Origin: Danio rerio
Lineage: Eukaryota > Chordata > Actinopteri > Cypriniformes > Danionidae
NCBI RefSeq assembly: GCF_049306965.1
Contig: NC_133183.1
Coordinates: forward strand, 29,472,001-29,536,000
Length of the DNA stretch: 64,000 bases
Direction: 5' to 3'
Of the stretch, positions 37,020-48,361 are shown piece by piece. Each line of letters opens with the position of its first letter. Positions within the stretch are counted from its first letter, which is position 1. A program made the translations under genes and the position numbers. The notes below the pieces were generated by a model, which worked only from the letters and a program-made list of their open reading frames with translations, searched no databases and was not told where the DNA came from.

Positions 37020-37200
37020 CAATTTTAGGTCACACAAAAATGAAAATTCTATCTTGATTTACTCACCCTCAGGTTGTTCCAGCTCTGTTAAAAATGATTT
37101 TTTTGTTAAACACAGGAATAAAAATATCAAATATTCCTCTTTGTGTCCAAACAACCCGAGGATGTGTAAATGACGACAGAATCTTCATTTTTGGGTGATC
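37020..37200. repeat. fragment of the common TTACTCACCCTCA/GTTGTTCC repeat
   Basis: AAATGAAAATTCTATCTTGA, TTTACTCACCCTCAGGTTGT and ATCTTCATTTTTGGGTGATC are hallmark blocks of the same fish repeat as at 22472 and 44777. Confidence 0.55.
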
Positions 37201-37252
37201 TGAGAAGACTCTAAAATCAAAATAAAAACAAACACACATACATTTTTACAGA

Positions 37253-37258
37253 TTTATT
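37253..37258 (-). terminator. poly(A) signal of the 37.2-39.9 kb gene
   Basis: AATAAA on the minus strand is followed within about 20 bases by a GT-rich block (GTATGTGTGTTTGTTTTT), the usual cleavage and polyadenylation arrangement. It lies about 300 bases after the predicted stop codon. Confidence 0.6.
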
Positions 37259-37419
37259 TAACAGCTTAATGACATCTGTGTAAACATTTCAGAAAACTTT
37301 CAAAAGGTGAAGGTGAAGCCTCAAAAAATACTATAAGAACATATTAATAAAAAAATCTGACATCATATGTAGCATACATATAAAAAGCAGTGCTTCAGAG
37401 TGCGCTCTCTCTCTCTCTC

Positions 37420-37422
<3 letters not shown>

Positions 37423-37509
<87 letters not shown>
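37423..37509. repeat. (TA)n microsatellite
   Basis: About 43 TA units, lying in the predicted 3' UTR of the minus-strand gene. Confidence 0.97.
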
Positions 37510-37516
<7 letters not shown>

Positions 37517-37555
37517 GAGAGAGAGACAAAACTTCTTGCTAAATTAGGCAGTCGT

Positions 37556-38919
37556 CTATTCAAGGTCAATCATTTTCCTGATAATTTTACACACTTGCTG
37601 GTTGATGTGTCTTCTCTGCTTCTTTGACTTCGTCTGTCTTCCATCTCCAAACTGGTGCCCAAAAAGCACCTATAAGCAAAAGGGCAGACAAACAGTTAGC
37701 TTCATACAACACTACTGGGACACTACTGCTGCACTACAGAGCAAAATTACTGTTAGCTCAGTTTGAACATGCTGACAATACTGTAGCTCAGTCAAACTGC
37801 AATCATTTAAACAAAAACATCTGAAAAACATTTCCATCACAAACACACATTCAAGAACAGTCCAACAACAAATAGTGGTTTTAATGACCTAGGCAGAGCA
37901 TTTTAAAACAGTTGATTTGATTTACACCTGTTGTTTACAGACTATAATCTAATGCTGGGTTCACACTTATTGCAAAGTTAACACATGCATCACAGTACTT
38001 GCTGTTGAATACTAGCAGGATGTTTCTTGCATCAAGCTCATTTTTCATGATTTAAATATTAGGAAAATTTTGCAAAAAAAACTTAATTGAAGTGATACAG
38101 CACTTGTGTTGTATTAATTTCAATCAAGTTTTTTGCAAATATTCCAAATATTTTTCAATGTTTTTTGAGTTTCACTTAATTTGTGCTGCCCAGTAAAAAT
38201 TTCCCACTATTTATGCATTTGCAATGACTTGCATGTAATCCACTCACCTGAAAAGGTAACTTCACATATGGTATAAGAGCCCCATCCTTTTAAAGACAGC
38301 TTCCCCTCTGGTCTCCAGCAACAGACAAACAAATTGTGTCTGCAACACGGCCCTTTATAACAAGGGGACAAGGGGAGTCATGACTTGTGCTCCTATACAT
38401 TCCTTGTTTAACCCCCCAAAACAAGCCCTCAGTTACAATATTTATTGTAGACATTACCTTAAATTCCAGAGTGCAAAAGGCATCTTCAGCATACTTCAGT
38501 TTCAGACCAGATCCAAAGTCAGTTGTGAAACCCAGGTGAGGTCCCATGACCACTCGACCCTCCAAGGAATAAGACTAAAAGGGGGAAAGAAGGACTAAAT
38601 TAGAGGTGTTTGTGAATAATTAAATTTGTTTGTAGAAACAAAGTTGACATTCCATGCTCTGCCTATTAAAAACCAAGCAAACAAACACACATGCCCAGTA
38701 AAATTGCTCATAAAAATAAAAACTATAGTTTAAAAAAATCTGTGTCTAATATTTACTTCTACTGGAGGTACTGGTGGAACTACTGGAAGAAGAAAAAGAG
38801 TTTGTACAAGAAACTGCTCACAACAAATCTGTGAAAAACTTGACATTTAAAAATCTAATAAAAATGACAAAGGCATCAACATTACCTTTAATAATCAAGC
38901 GATGGTTGATTGGTAGCAT
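37556..38919 (-). CDS. spliced coding region of unknown function (at least 109 aa)
   Basis: Five minus-strand exons are supported by splice sites and phase. They are 38945-38886, 38782-38757 (26 nt), 38574-38458 (117 nt), 38286-38248 (39 nt) and 37669 to the TAG at 37558-37556. Donors are GTAATG, GTAAAT, GTAATG and GTGAGT; acceptors end TTTGCAG, TTCCAG, CCTTTTAG, TTAAAAG and TTATAG. All joints keep one frame, which is unlikely by chance. The first in-frame ATG (38919) gives 109 residues: [11 protein letters not shown], a VVPPVPPVE stretch, then [28 protein letters not shown] and [10 protein letters not shown], ending in a basic KSKKQRR segment. There is no signal peptide, membrane segment or zinc finger. 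I do not recognise the family. The frame is open 8 codons before this ATG, so translation may start in an upstream exon. It is probably a nuclear or cytosolic basic protein, or a decayed captured gene. Confidence 0.5.
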
Positions 38920-38987
38920 CAGTGTTTCAACATCAATGGCTGTGGCTGCAAAAAAATATGAATATAAGAGTAGAATAAGACTCAACC

Positions 38988-38989
<2 letters not shown>

Positions 38990-39069
<80 letters not shown>
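38990..39069. repeat. compound (CA)n(TA)n microsatellite
   Basis: About 15 CA units followed by about 24 TA units, within an intron of the minus-strand gene. Confidence 0.96.
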
Positions 39070-39072
<3 letters not shown>

Positions 39073-39124
39073 TAGATTGTGATAATGAATTTAGGTTATA
39101 TTTGTGTGCTCAGAATTTACTCAC

Positions 39125-39850
39125 CTCACACTATTCAGGTACACCTGAACACCAAAAAATAAAATCTACAGTTAGTGACAATATACAATTAGTTCTCATT
39201 AGTAAATGTTAGCACAGCATTAACACCAGTGAGAAATATACAATATGTACTGTGTTAGTGTTAGTTTAAAATACAACTGAATTGTATTATAAGCCTCATT
39301 TAATAAAACAGTTAAGACTTGTTTCATAATGAGTTTAGTTTATTTAACTAGCTTAACGTTACAGTGAACAAAATTAACGTAACTTACATGATGGTGACTA
39401 ACGTAACCGTAACGTTAACTTAAGTGAAGGTCAGAGCTTACCTTAACGTTAGTCATTTCACCTTTACTTCAGTCTTGTACTGAAACAGAAAATGCAGTTA
39501 ACAAGAAGTTAATTAAAGAAAATTCCCTTTCTTTTTTCAGGAACTAACGTTAACGTTATGCTAATAACGTTACCTCAGAAAACACTACAATCACCATCTG
39601 GCGTTGTTTTAAAAAAAGGCGCGCTTAAACCCTGTACGTGCGAGTACAACTAAAGTACTCGGTAAATTCCTGTTAAATGACATGCACTATACATAAATAC
39701 ACATACAACAATCATTTAACGGACAAAAATCATATTTTAACACTTACCGAGGATGATTCCGTTGGGTGAAGAGACGACGCAGGTGTTGTCTGTGGTGATG
39801 GCGCTTGTTTGCGTTCGAGTCGAGTCAGTTCTGTTCAATGAATCGGCTCC
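39125..39850 (-). other. 5' exons and promoter region of the same gene
   Basis: A CpG-rich 5' exon (about 39850-39748) ends in the donor TCG/GTAAGTG. Further candidate exons are 39597-39574 (starts ATGGTGATTG, donor GTAACG), 39479-39442 (donor GTAAGC) and 39144-39125 (20 nt, donor GTGAGT). Joining all by their best donors does not keep the downstream frame, so some may be non-coding or alternatively used. Plus-strand upstream sequence at 39800-39900 has GAATCGGCTC and GAGTCGAATTCG motifs. Confidence 0.4.
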
Positions 39851-40276
39851 TTTAAGTGAACAGTAAAGAGTCGAATTCGCTTGAAAACGATTCCGTTTTG
39901 TATAATATTGTAAGACGCAAACATATAATTCATTAATATTTCATCATATTGCTTGGTTCGTGTACTGCTTGTACACGAATTGCTTGTTGATGACTATGAG
40001 CTTATGAACACGTCTGATAAAATATCTGAATCTGATTCAATGTCACACGAGTCCTGAACCGAAGCAGTGCAAAAGTAATATATTGATTGAAATATAAAGT
40101 TAATTATTTTCTTCGCCATTCAAAATATTACATATCTCTTCAACAATAAGAATAAAGTTCGTTTGGAGTGTATTGAGAATTATTATTTTTTCCTCCCAGG
40201 ATTCATTTCGCACCAAGCTGCATCAAGCTGTAATGGTGGATGAGAAGGCACATACTATTGCTTGTAATATGTAATG

Positions 40277-40705
40277 AAATAAAGTTTTAACACTTTTTCA
40301 TGCGAGAATGTAGTTATTCAAAACTCAAATCTGTGGATTGTTAGTAAAGATTGTGTGTAATTTTAAGTGTGTTTTGCCGGCAGCGGAGATCTATGACCTC
40401 CAGGCGTTAACGGCGCTCATTACTCATGTATCCGCCGAGAGGCGCCTGTCTTCAGGCTAGACATTGGGACAATTGCCCCGTCTTCGATGGCTCTATATGC
40501 GTCCGAAAATGAAGTTTTAACTGTTTTTCATGCTAGAATGTAGTTGTTTAAAACTCTAATCTGTGGTTTATTCATATAGATAAAAAAATAATAACTTATA
40601 TATATATTTAATTCTGAGATTAGTGACCTCCAGGCGATGACAGGTGCCCAATACTCATGAAACCGTCTAAAGCAGACATTTACCCTGACATTGAAATAAT
40701 TGTTG
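40277..40705. repeat. diverged tandem duplication, about 230-bp unit
   Basis: Unit 1 (about 40277-40505) and unit 2 (about 40511-40705) share, in order, AAGTTTTAAC, TTTTTCATGC, AGAATGTAGTT, AAAACTC, AATCTGTGG, GACCTCCAGGCG, ATACTCATG/TTACTCATG, and CAGACAT/TAGACATT before AATTG. Several base changes and indels separate the units. Confidence 0.7.
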
Positions 40706-41589
40706 GCTGTTTAACAGCCTTTGGTTTCATTAATTAATTACTTTTTATTCCAGTTTATTATGTTTTGGCTAAGCACACAGTTGTTCATTAAATATTATTT
40801 CCTATTCTATGTTAACTGTATAAAATTAAATAAAGGTGCAGTACAACCAAAAAGATGTTGGTAACCAAATCGTTTTGGGGGCTATAACATTCTGTTATTA
40901 CCTGTTAAAAGTTCATTTGTATTAATTTCTACGTTGAGTTAAAAAAAGGTTTGAATTTCTATAACTAACGTGCAAAAGATATAGCCCTTTTCACAGTAAT
41001 TTGCTGTAATCATGCTACCTGCCGTAATTTCACAATAAAATTATGAATACAACATATTACTGTGAATTTTTCAGTTAAATACTGTGAAGGGATACTAATG
41101 TAATTTACTGTGAAAAATTACAGTAACTTGTTGTGAAAACCTGGAAATTTTTTACAGTGTACTTGGATTATATATTATAACCCTAGTAAAAATAAACAAA
41201 TAATGATCAGAAGCAGCTTTATAGAAAATAATGGATAAAACAGATAAAAAAAATTGGGAAGAAAAATCACTAACAAAACAATTTGGAAGCATTGTAAATA
41301 ATGAAAGAATAATTCGTCGTGGCAAAGTTTAGAGCACATATTTGATGCATAAGAAGTTAAAATGCACCTTTAAATCTATTACTTCTTACTAAAAGGAAAT
41401 TGTATTTAAGTTGTATTATTAAATTTTCAAGTTAAAAATAATTTAAGGGTTTTCTCTAATTTTTCTAATATTTCCAGCCAGGTTTTAATGAACTTGTAAT
41501 ATTGTTTCTATTTTTTGTTTCTGTATTATAGAGACTCTATATTTCTATATTGTTTCTATTCTTTGCAATAAATACTGCTTGTAAACTCA

Positions 41590-41597
<8 letters not shown>

Positions 41598-41686
<89 letters not shown>
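41598..41686. repeat. (AT)n microsatellite
   Basis: About 44 AT units. It makes Ile/Tyr open frames on both strands that are not genes. Confidence 0.97.
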
Positions 41687-41687
<1 letters not shown>

Positions 41688-42546
41688 GTAATTCCAGTTA
41701 TTATTAATAAAATAACTGTTTTTTTGCTGGGGTGTATTAAACACTGGTTACTGTATGTCAAAATAAAAAAGCATGACACATTATGCAGCTCCTACTGCTT
41801 CACAAATGAATCTCACAATATTTTTTTCAGTCAAAATAATTTATTTTTAATCTTATTTTGTTAAAATCCTAGACCATATTCTGCTAATTTCTCCCAAAAT
41901 AACACATTTTCTGAATATTTACTTGCAGGTCATTCAAGATACATTTGACTCTCATCTTTAGTTTGTTGAGGTAGAAATAAAGTTTTTGACGGAAAGCACA
42001 CTAAATCTGCATTTAAAAAAATGGTTCAACCCCATTTATTTACATTTTATATACTTTTTCTTAGGCTAAAGCAAGAAAGTCATACAGCCCTTTTCCACAA
42101 AGGCATTTTAAGTGCTGGTCCACCGCACCAGCTATGAATAAAGAAAATTAGTTCTTATTGTAAGCAAGAGCTATTCAATTAATTGAAATACGATTTTGAT
42201 TTCCATTTTAGTCTCCAACATTCATGAAAAATATTAATCAAGATAAAATGATTTCCAACAGTCCATACTTGTTCCTTTGCAAAGTAGCATCAAAACATGA
42301 GCTAGGAGAAAGAACCACTTGCACTGGGGGTTGAGGGTGTCCAGTATTGTGAACAGAACATTTTGAGTATAATTTCTGAAATGACAGCAGAATGCAATGC
42401 TGAACATGTTATTTTTGCATGCAATTTCTGTCTATTAAAACTATGGTGTGCTGCATGAATTTGTTGTATTGTTAGCTTGAATTGGATGCTGATGAGGTTT
42501 GCAAAAGTGTTAACAGTAATAGCAGCACACAATTGATGTGTTTAAA
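41687..42546. other. AT-rich non-coding sequence
   Basis: No gene or element ends were recognised. Confidence 0.5.
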
Positions 42547-42554
42547 ATTGGCAC

Positions 42555-43001
42555 TAGACATGGACCGGTATAAGATTCTGACAATATGATAACCTTGAAA
42601 AAAATATCACAGTTTCACAGTATTGTGATTACTGCTCTAAAATATATTCTTTTTAAATGTCTGGGTAAAAAACAAAAAATTTTCCGCCCCTTTGAACACG
42701 ATATATACTATTTTGAGAAACATTTAAAATATTTTGGAGCAGTAAACATGTCAGGCTAAATAATGAAAATGAATAATTGACTTCGGCCTTCTTCATTAAA
42801 TTCAAAAACACAGATTTATTTACAATTTAAAATGGCTATTTGAATATCATTTCAACTGGAGATACTGTTGTTTAAAAAAAAGTAAATAAAAATCTTACAC
42901 GTACCTAATAGGCACGGTATTACAGAAAATTTTGATGGTATTAAAACCTTGACTTTTCCAAATTGTGGTATAACTTGAAAGCGGTTATTGTCCCATGCCT
43001 A
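42555..43001. mobile_element. non-autonomous hAT element with perfect 8-bp duplication
   Basis: It starts TAGACATGGACCGGTATAAG and ends TGTCCCATGCCTA. ATTGGCAC is exactly duplicated (42547-42554 and 43002-43009). Same family as 22144-22440, but with about 150 bp more interior. No transposase. Confidence 0.93.
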
Positions 43002-43009
43002 ATTGGCAC

Positions 43010-43230
43010 TTCCACATTTGTGTTGAAAAAAGATGAAATTTTAAAGTGACATCATGTCCAACACATGGAATATCAAGATCAGCCAGCTCTGAACCAGCAA
43101 TAGCGCTAGCTCAACTTTCAAGTTCATGCCAGTGAAAATTTTGTAATATACATCTCGTATGACTTGAGGCAGAGTAAATAAACAGAAAACTTTCATTTTT
43201 GGTTGATGTACTCTTTTATGACCGCCTTCC
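43010..43230. repeat. decayed copy of the common MITE
   Basis: GAGTAAATAAACAGAAAACT, TTTCATTTTTGGTTGATGTA and CTCTTTTA retain the blocks seen at 44777-44963. Confidence 0.4.
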
Positions 43231-43937
43231 GGACTAGTCGATTTTGACAATATGTCTTTTTGCTCATTGGTAGTAAACAGGGTCATCGTGCAGGCAGCTG
43301 GTTTGAGCCTCAGGCAGAGACTGAATGCTGCAGAGTGATTTTACAGCTTGCCCGTGAGGCTCAGACACATGTTTCACAGAGCTTTCAATGCCGAGACTCC
43401 CACTGCAGGCATCATATATTCACATCGTCCTCCAGTGCTCGTATCACCCACAGCTTCCTGGGGAATCACAGGAACCAGGCCAGCGGGCATCGCTCAGCAC
43501 CGGTTCATTTTTCTCATGTACCCGATCTGTCTGAGGTCTTTGTGTGAGCAAGACAGAGACTGAGAGTGAGTTTCTTGGTTCAAGCGTTACAGTGTCCCTC
43601 TGTGAACAGGCAAACTGATAGATGACTGCAGGCTCAATGGAGGTAGCAGCTAAAGAAGACCCTTGCGGCCAATGTTTATCAAAGCAATAAATAAAATGAA
43701 GGAAAAAACAGAACATTTTTTTTGCCGGATTTACTAAACATGGCAATGTATTGCAAGTGTTCAGTTTTATAAATGCTCATATTGGAGAGCAAAGTTTTGC
43801 AAGTGTAATAAAAAAAAATAATAATAAATTAAATAATTCTAGCGGTTCATTTCTCCAATGTGATAATCTCTACTGTAGTGCGAATTAGAATATGTTTTTA
43901 GGGCATTAAATAATTGTGTGATTACTCAGTCTCCCTC
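43231..43937. other. locally GC-richer, repeat-free segment
   Basis: 43290-43560 is less AT-rich than its surroundings and has overlapping open frames on both strands of 70-100 codons. No splice-site pair or domain makes it a clear exon. It could be unique intronic or regulatory DNA. Confidence 0.3.
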
Positions 43938-44107
43938 GTCATATTGCCTGCTTTATTAGGGGTCGCCACAGCTAAAGGAACCGCCAATTACTCTGGCTAT
44001 TGTTTTACACAGCAAATGTCCTTCTAGCCACAACACACTCTCCCATTCACAGTGAGTTGATTAGTCAATTTAGTTTATCAGATTCACTTGTACCACATGT
44101 TTTTGAA
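43938..44107 (-). repeat. degenerate SINE fragment
   Basis: GGGGTCGCCACAGCTAAAGG, ACCGCCAATTACTCTGGC, TCCTTCTAGCCACAACACAC and TTCACTTGTACCACATGT follow the SINE tail-to-body order in minus orientation. The head is missing. Confidence 0.7.
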
Positions 44108-44419
44108 TTAGGACTGGGCGATTTGGCCTAAAATCAAAATCTCAATACTTTTTTTGCCCTTATAGTTCACTGACAGGTTTTGTACAGTGAGAGATTTTTA
44201 AATGAAGGGTGCATTACTTTAATTATTGAATGAAATAGCACTATCTACTATCTATGATTATGTATTGACAGGATTTATACTGTTATGGAAAGCCTGAAAA
44301 AGTCATGAAATTTTGACATGGAATTTTCCAGGCTTGGAAAAGTTTTGCCAAACAAAAAAATCCACAAAGTTTTGGAGAAGTCATGGAAATTAGTGTAACA
44401 AATATCTTTATACTTGAAT

Positions 44420-45054
44420 TAGGGCTGCACTGTATTGCAAAAATCCGCCATTATCATAATTTTGTATTTCTGTGATATATATTGCGAGGTGAATACAAAT
44501 TCACCAGATAATTTAACAGGTTTATTTGACTGATTGGGATTATGTAGAGGGGTGAATCGCAATGTATAACAAACAAATTACAGGCATAGATAAATAGAAT
44601 AAAGATAAATTTGAATGATAATTTTCAGGCATTCACTATTCGGTTACAGATATTGAATGATCAACACTGCATAGTCTTCATTGTATATTATTTCTTCTTT
44701 ATTAAAGTTACAAAAATGTCTTGTGACTGGATGTTTTAAAATTTGAAGTATTTAAACGTTTGCACAGTCACAGGTCTTAAAGGGACAGTTCACTCAAAGA
44801 TTAAAATGTACTCACCATTTACTTACACTTCACTTGTTTTAATACTATAGGAGTTATTAAATTATATTCTTTTTGTAAAAAAAAAAAAAGAAAAACCATA
44901 AATGTTGAAACAAGTGAAGAGTGTGAAAATGGTAAGACATTTTTGGGTGAACTATCTCTTTAAAAATGCATGCAGATTATAAACTTTTACTCCAGTATGA
45001 TTAAACTGTACACATTGCGATATTGATGCTGAAACGATATATTGTGCAGCCCTA
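44420..45054. mobile_element. non-autonomous hAT element with perfect 8-bp duplication
   Basis: Ends TAGGGCTGCACTGTAT and ATATTGTGCAGCCCTA form the TIR. ACTTGAAT is exactly duplicated at 44412-44419 and 45055-45062. A MITE is nested inside at 44777-44963. Confidence 0.94.
44777..44963. mobile_element. nested MITE with TTAA at both ends
   Basis: It reads TTAAAGGGACAGTTCACTCA at the left and TGGGTGAACTATCTCTTTAA at the right, near-perfect inverted ends. An A-run lies at 44878-44889. It is inserted within the hAT at 44420-45054. Confidence 0.8.
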
Positions 45055-45062
45055 ACTTGAAT

Positions 45063-46598
45063 ATAGGTTAGTTGTTTTTACTTGTATTCTGTCCTTGGCC
45101 AAAAACTTGCTCTCACATTTTTAGTGCTGTGTAAGCATTATCAAAATCAAGTTTACATAGATATAAAAACAAATTTAAACACAATAGTTTGTTGCGTGTT
45201 CTATAATAGCTGTAAAATCATGGAATTTTAGTAGTAAAAATATGTATGAACCCTGATTGAACATCATCGTTGAACAACTGAAAATTAAAACACACTACCT
45301 AAAACCAGAGATGATCAAACTGGGGCTCACATTGTAACCATTGTAACCTTTGATATGGCCCATCATCCCATCTGAAAAAGGAGTATGACTGATGGGCAGG
45401 GTTGGGGCGAATGATTTTAACAGAGATTGTCATTTCTAGTTTAAAATGATCTTTTTTGTTTGCTTTATTGCTGAGTGCCTAAAAAAAGCCAACTGAAGTT
45501 AATAGTTTCATTTAAATGTTAATTGTAAATACTGTGTAAAACTGTAAATAGTCGCTGGACAAATCGAGAACAATGCAGAAGACGTCTGTGAGCAAATCAG
45601 GGCAAAATCAGGCACAGCTTGACTAGCGTAACCCCATTCTGTTATAAATTAGATTGTTTTTACTGTAATAAGTTCATTAAATAAAAAAAAAATGTATACT
45701 GCATTAGTTAATACAAAGCAACATTTTCTGGTTATTTTTAAATATTCTAAAATAAATTACGAAGTACCCATGGCAGCTATTTTTACCTTCCGGTTGGGAC
45801 TTGACCAGTTTCCTTGCTATGAGGTGACAAAACTAACCACTAGCCATTGTGCTGCCGAATGTGTGATTTAATTTATATCAAAAAATAAGGTCAAGTTCAG
45901 ATGCAAAAAAATAAAAAATAAAAATTGCATCGATGTTTCACTGTATGTAAATCCTCAGAGTTTTTAAATGTATCAAATGATTTGGGTTAGAGTAAAGGGG
46001 AAAATAATTGTGAAGGCAGAAGCTGTAGTAAATCTGATTTCATGTCTCTGCAATCTCTGGAAATTATAGGTTTACTTTGTATTTAAGGAGAGAAAAAAAA
46101 TGACCAGACAAATAAAGCTCTTGTCATTTGTAAAGGCTGCCAGTAACAGCTAATATGCTTGGCAAATATGACAAAAAATAAATCTGAAAAGACATGAGAT
46201 TGACTGAAGTACTTTGTTTTGGTAAGCTTATTTAAATAGAAAACCCGAGTCAAAAATAGAAAACTGGGGGTGCAGCTAGAGGCGATTGCATTATTCCTTT
46301 TATAAAAATGTCTTTTGATCAAGCTTGTTTTTCTTTTAAAGCATCACATCAGTGGAATTTGATTCCACAATCTGTTTGAGAATGAATCTTTTAAGTCCTT
46401 TAAGTATAAATTTAAGTAATGGCTTCTTAATAGTCAACACTGTAAACACTAGGTTTTTTTGATTTTGTTGTGGTTGTTTTTTGTCCTTCAAAAATTACCT
46501 ATGAAAACTAGTTTTGGGCTAATTTGGGTACAGTTATGTTCTTGGGGAAAGTTGATTTAATGTACCCTGTACCTTGTTGTGAAATAAATAAACATATA
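45063..46598. other. AT-rich non-coding sequence
   Basis: 45795-45855 (TCCTTGCTATGAGGTGACAA, CACTAGCCATTGTGCTGCC) looks like a worn SINE head. Nothing else was recognised. Confidence 0.4.

Positions 46599-46662
<64 letters not shown>
46599..46662. repeat. (GATT)n microsatellite
   Basis: About 16 TGAT units. Confidence 0.97.
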
Positions 46663-46663
<1 letters not shown>

Positions 46664-47190
46664 ATTTTCAAGATCAGGCAACCTTCCAATCTTCTATTGT
46701 CTACTTTTGGTGTGTCTGTCTGAATTGTACCCCATGGTTTGGGGCACCATTGTGCTTTTCTTCTGCTACTGTAGCTCATCTGTTTCAAGGTTTGATGCGT
46801 CGTTTCTGCAAACATTGGCTTTAAAGAAGTGTTTTTAGAAATTACTGTTGCTTTCCTATCAACTTTAACCAGTCTGGTGGTTATTATTCCCTGAGCTCTG
46901 GCATCAAAAAGGCATTTCTATCAACAGAAACGTTGCCGGCTGTATATTATTTTAAACAACTTCTAACTTTACTTTCTAAACCCTAGATATGTTTGTGTTT
47001 TGTAAACCCCAGTGTCTGCTGTTTCTGACTCTGACCAGCCCCCAAGGCAACATCAACCATCCCATGTTCAAAGTCACAGAAATCACCTCTCTTTCCTTAT
47101 TCTGAGACTAGATTAGAAATGGGTACTAACGAGCAGCTGAACAGATATATCAATAAGTACTGTTGGAAAGTTTGAAGGGTTTTTTCCCCT
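46663..47190. other. non-coding, no gene supported
   Basis: Unique-looking sequence with no convincing exon. Confidence 0.4.
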
Positions 47191-47770
47191 TTAAATGTAA
47201 TGTCTATTTTAAAAGTCCTTATATTTACTGAGAGACAAACAGGAAACTAGTTTATCGACAAAGGGCCTTTAGGATGCTTAATGGCCAAATTAAAAGCACA
47301 TTAAGATCACTGTGAAGTTCACGTGTTTCTTAATTTGATATCATTTGCCAAGTTGTCACAAATCTGTCATGAATATTCAATATGCCACCCAGCCATATTA
47401 AATACTCATTAATCCACGGCTGCTGTGGCTCAAGGTCAATTGCAAGCATTTAAAGTGTCCACTCGTTCACTGCACACCCCTGAAACACTCTCCCGGGCCA
47501 TGTTTAGTGTGTGTGTGTGCGCGTGACATTTCTGTGGTGGGTTTGGAGAGAAGGCTGTCGTGATGGACCGGACTCAATTATCCCATAATCCCTTATGGAA
47601 ATCTTTAAAGCAGAAAGACTAAAACCTCTCCTAAATTCAATTTAAATCTCATTCACTTTCCATATCCAGGTTGTATCGAGCTGTTATAGCTTCTTATCAA
47701 TCATAATGAAACCCGCTTTTTCTCATTTTCTTCTGATTAACTCCTGCTGATTCAGCACAAGGCTCGACTT
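47191..47770. other. repeat-free stretch, candidate conserved regulatory DNA
   Basis: About 580 bp without repeat hallmarks and dense in AT-core transcription-factor-like motifs (TTCTTAATTTGATATCA, GTCATGAATATTCAATATGC, CTCATTAATCCACGG, TTATCAATCATAATGAAA). This composition is typical of vertebrate non-coding enhancers inside large introns. Conservation cannot be tested here. Confidence 0.3.
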
Positions 47771-48184
47771 GACTGGTTTTTGATTTTTGTGGATGTTAGA
47801 GATGTTGAAAATGACATTTTATAATGGACTAATCATTGATTGATGAAACTATATACTATATACCTGTATACTGGTCTCACTGTTTGCTTCAATTTACAAT
47901 TTTTATGTCATAAATGCATTCCACAATGGGCTGCATCCCCAATTTTTAATTTTACTTCACATGTACATCATTTTATCTTTATATACAAGCAGTCAGAAAT
48001 ATGATCTCGGCCTTTAATTACAAAGAAAATTTCTTAGAAAACACTCTTCTTAAATGTGTGGTACATAAGCAACACATTCAGCAGTGTGTTATGCTGCTCA
48101 TTGAGTGGGAAAGTTGGGGGATTTTTATAGTTTGCAGTGAGAGGGGATCTTGGGTTCTAGTGTGTTGTTAGTCAATGTTGGTGC

Positions 48185-48350
48185 TCTGTAAAAAATATTA
48201 GTTGACTTTACTTAAAATGAGTAAACTAGTTGCCTTACATTTTTTATGTAAATAAACGGTGCATAATTAAAAATATTTAGTTACTGTAAATCAACTTAAA
48301 AGTTCAGGGTTACAATGGGTTTACATCCTTTTTTTAAGTGGTCAACTTGT
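48185..48350. repeat. MITE-like repeat with CTGTAAAAAATATT end
   Basis: CTCTGTAAAAAATATTAGTT at the left and TTTTTTAAGTGGTCAACTTG at the right recall the repeat at 14778-15000. Confidence 0.4.
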
Positions 48351-48361
48351 CGCTTTTAATA

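Larger units (their letters stand above)
36646..41159. mobile_element. TIR-bounded 4.5-kb segment carrying a spliced gene
   Basis: The left end CACTGTAAAAAATTT (36646) and the right end AAATTTTTTACAGTG (41159) are exact inverted repeats of 15 bases, flanked by TA on both sides. Inside each end is a cluster of TTCACAGTAAATTACTG-type subrepeats (36660-37015 and 40990-41135). Neither cluster has a second end of its own, so they are best read as the two ends of one element. The centre holds the minus-strand gene at 37235-39850 and an internal duplication at 40277-40705. No transposase was recognised. The alternative is two truncated MITE copies flanking a host gene by chance. Confidence 0.5.

Noticed and set aside
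41550-41864. 104-codon plus-strand frame
   Set aside because: Mostly Ile-Tyr repeats from an (AT)n microsatellite.
43260-43563. Possible coding exon(s)
   Set aside because: Frames on both strands overlap, and no matching splice-site pair or domain was found; left as unassigned unique DNA.
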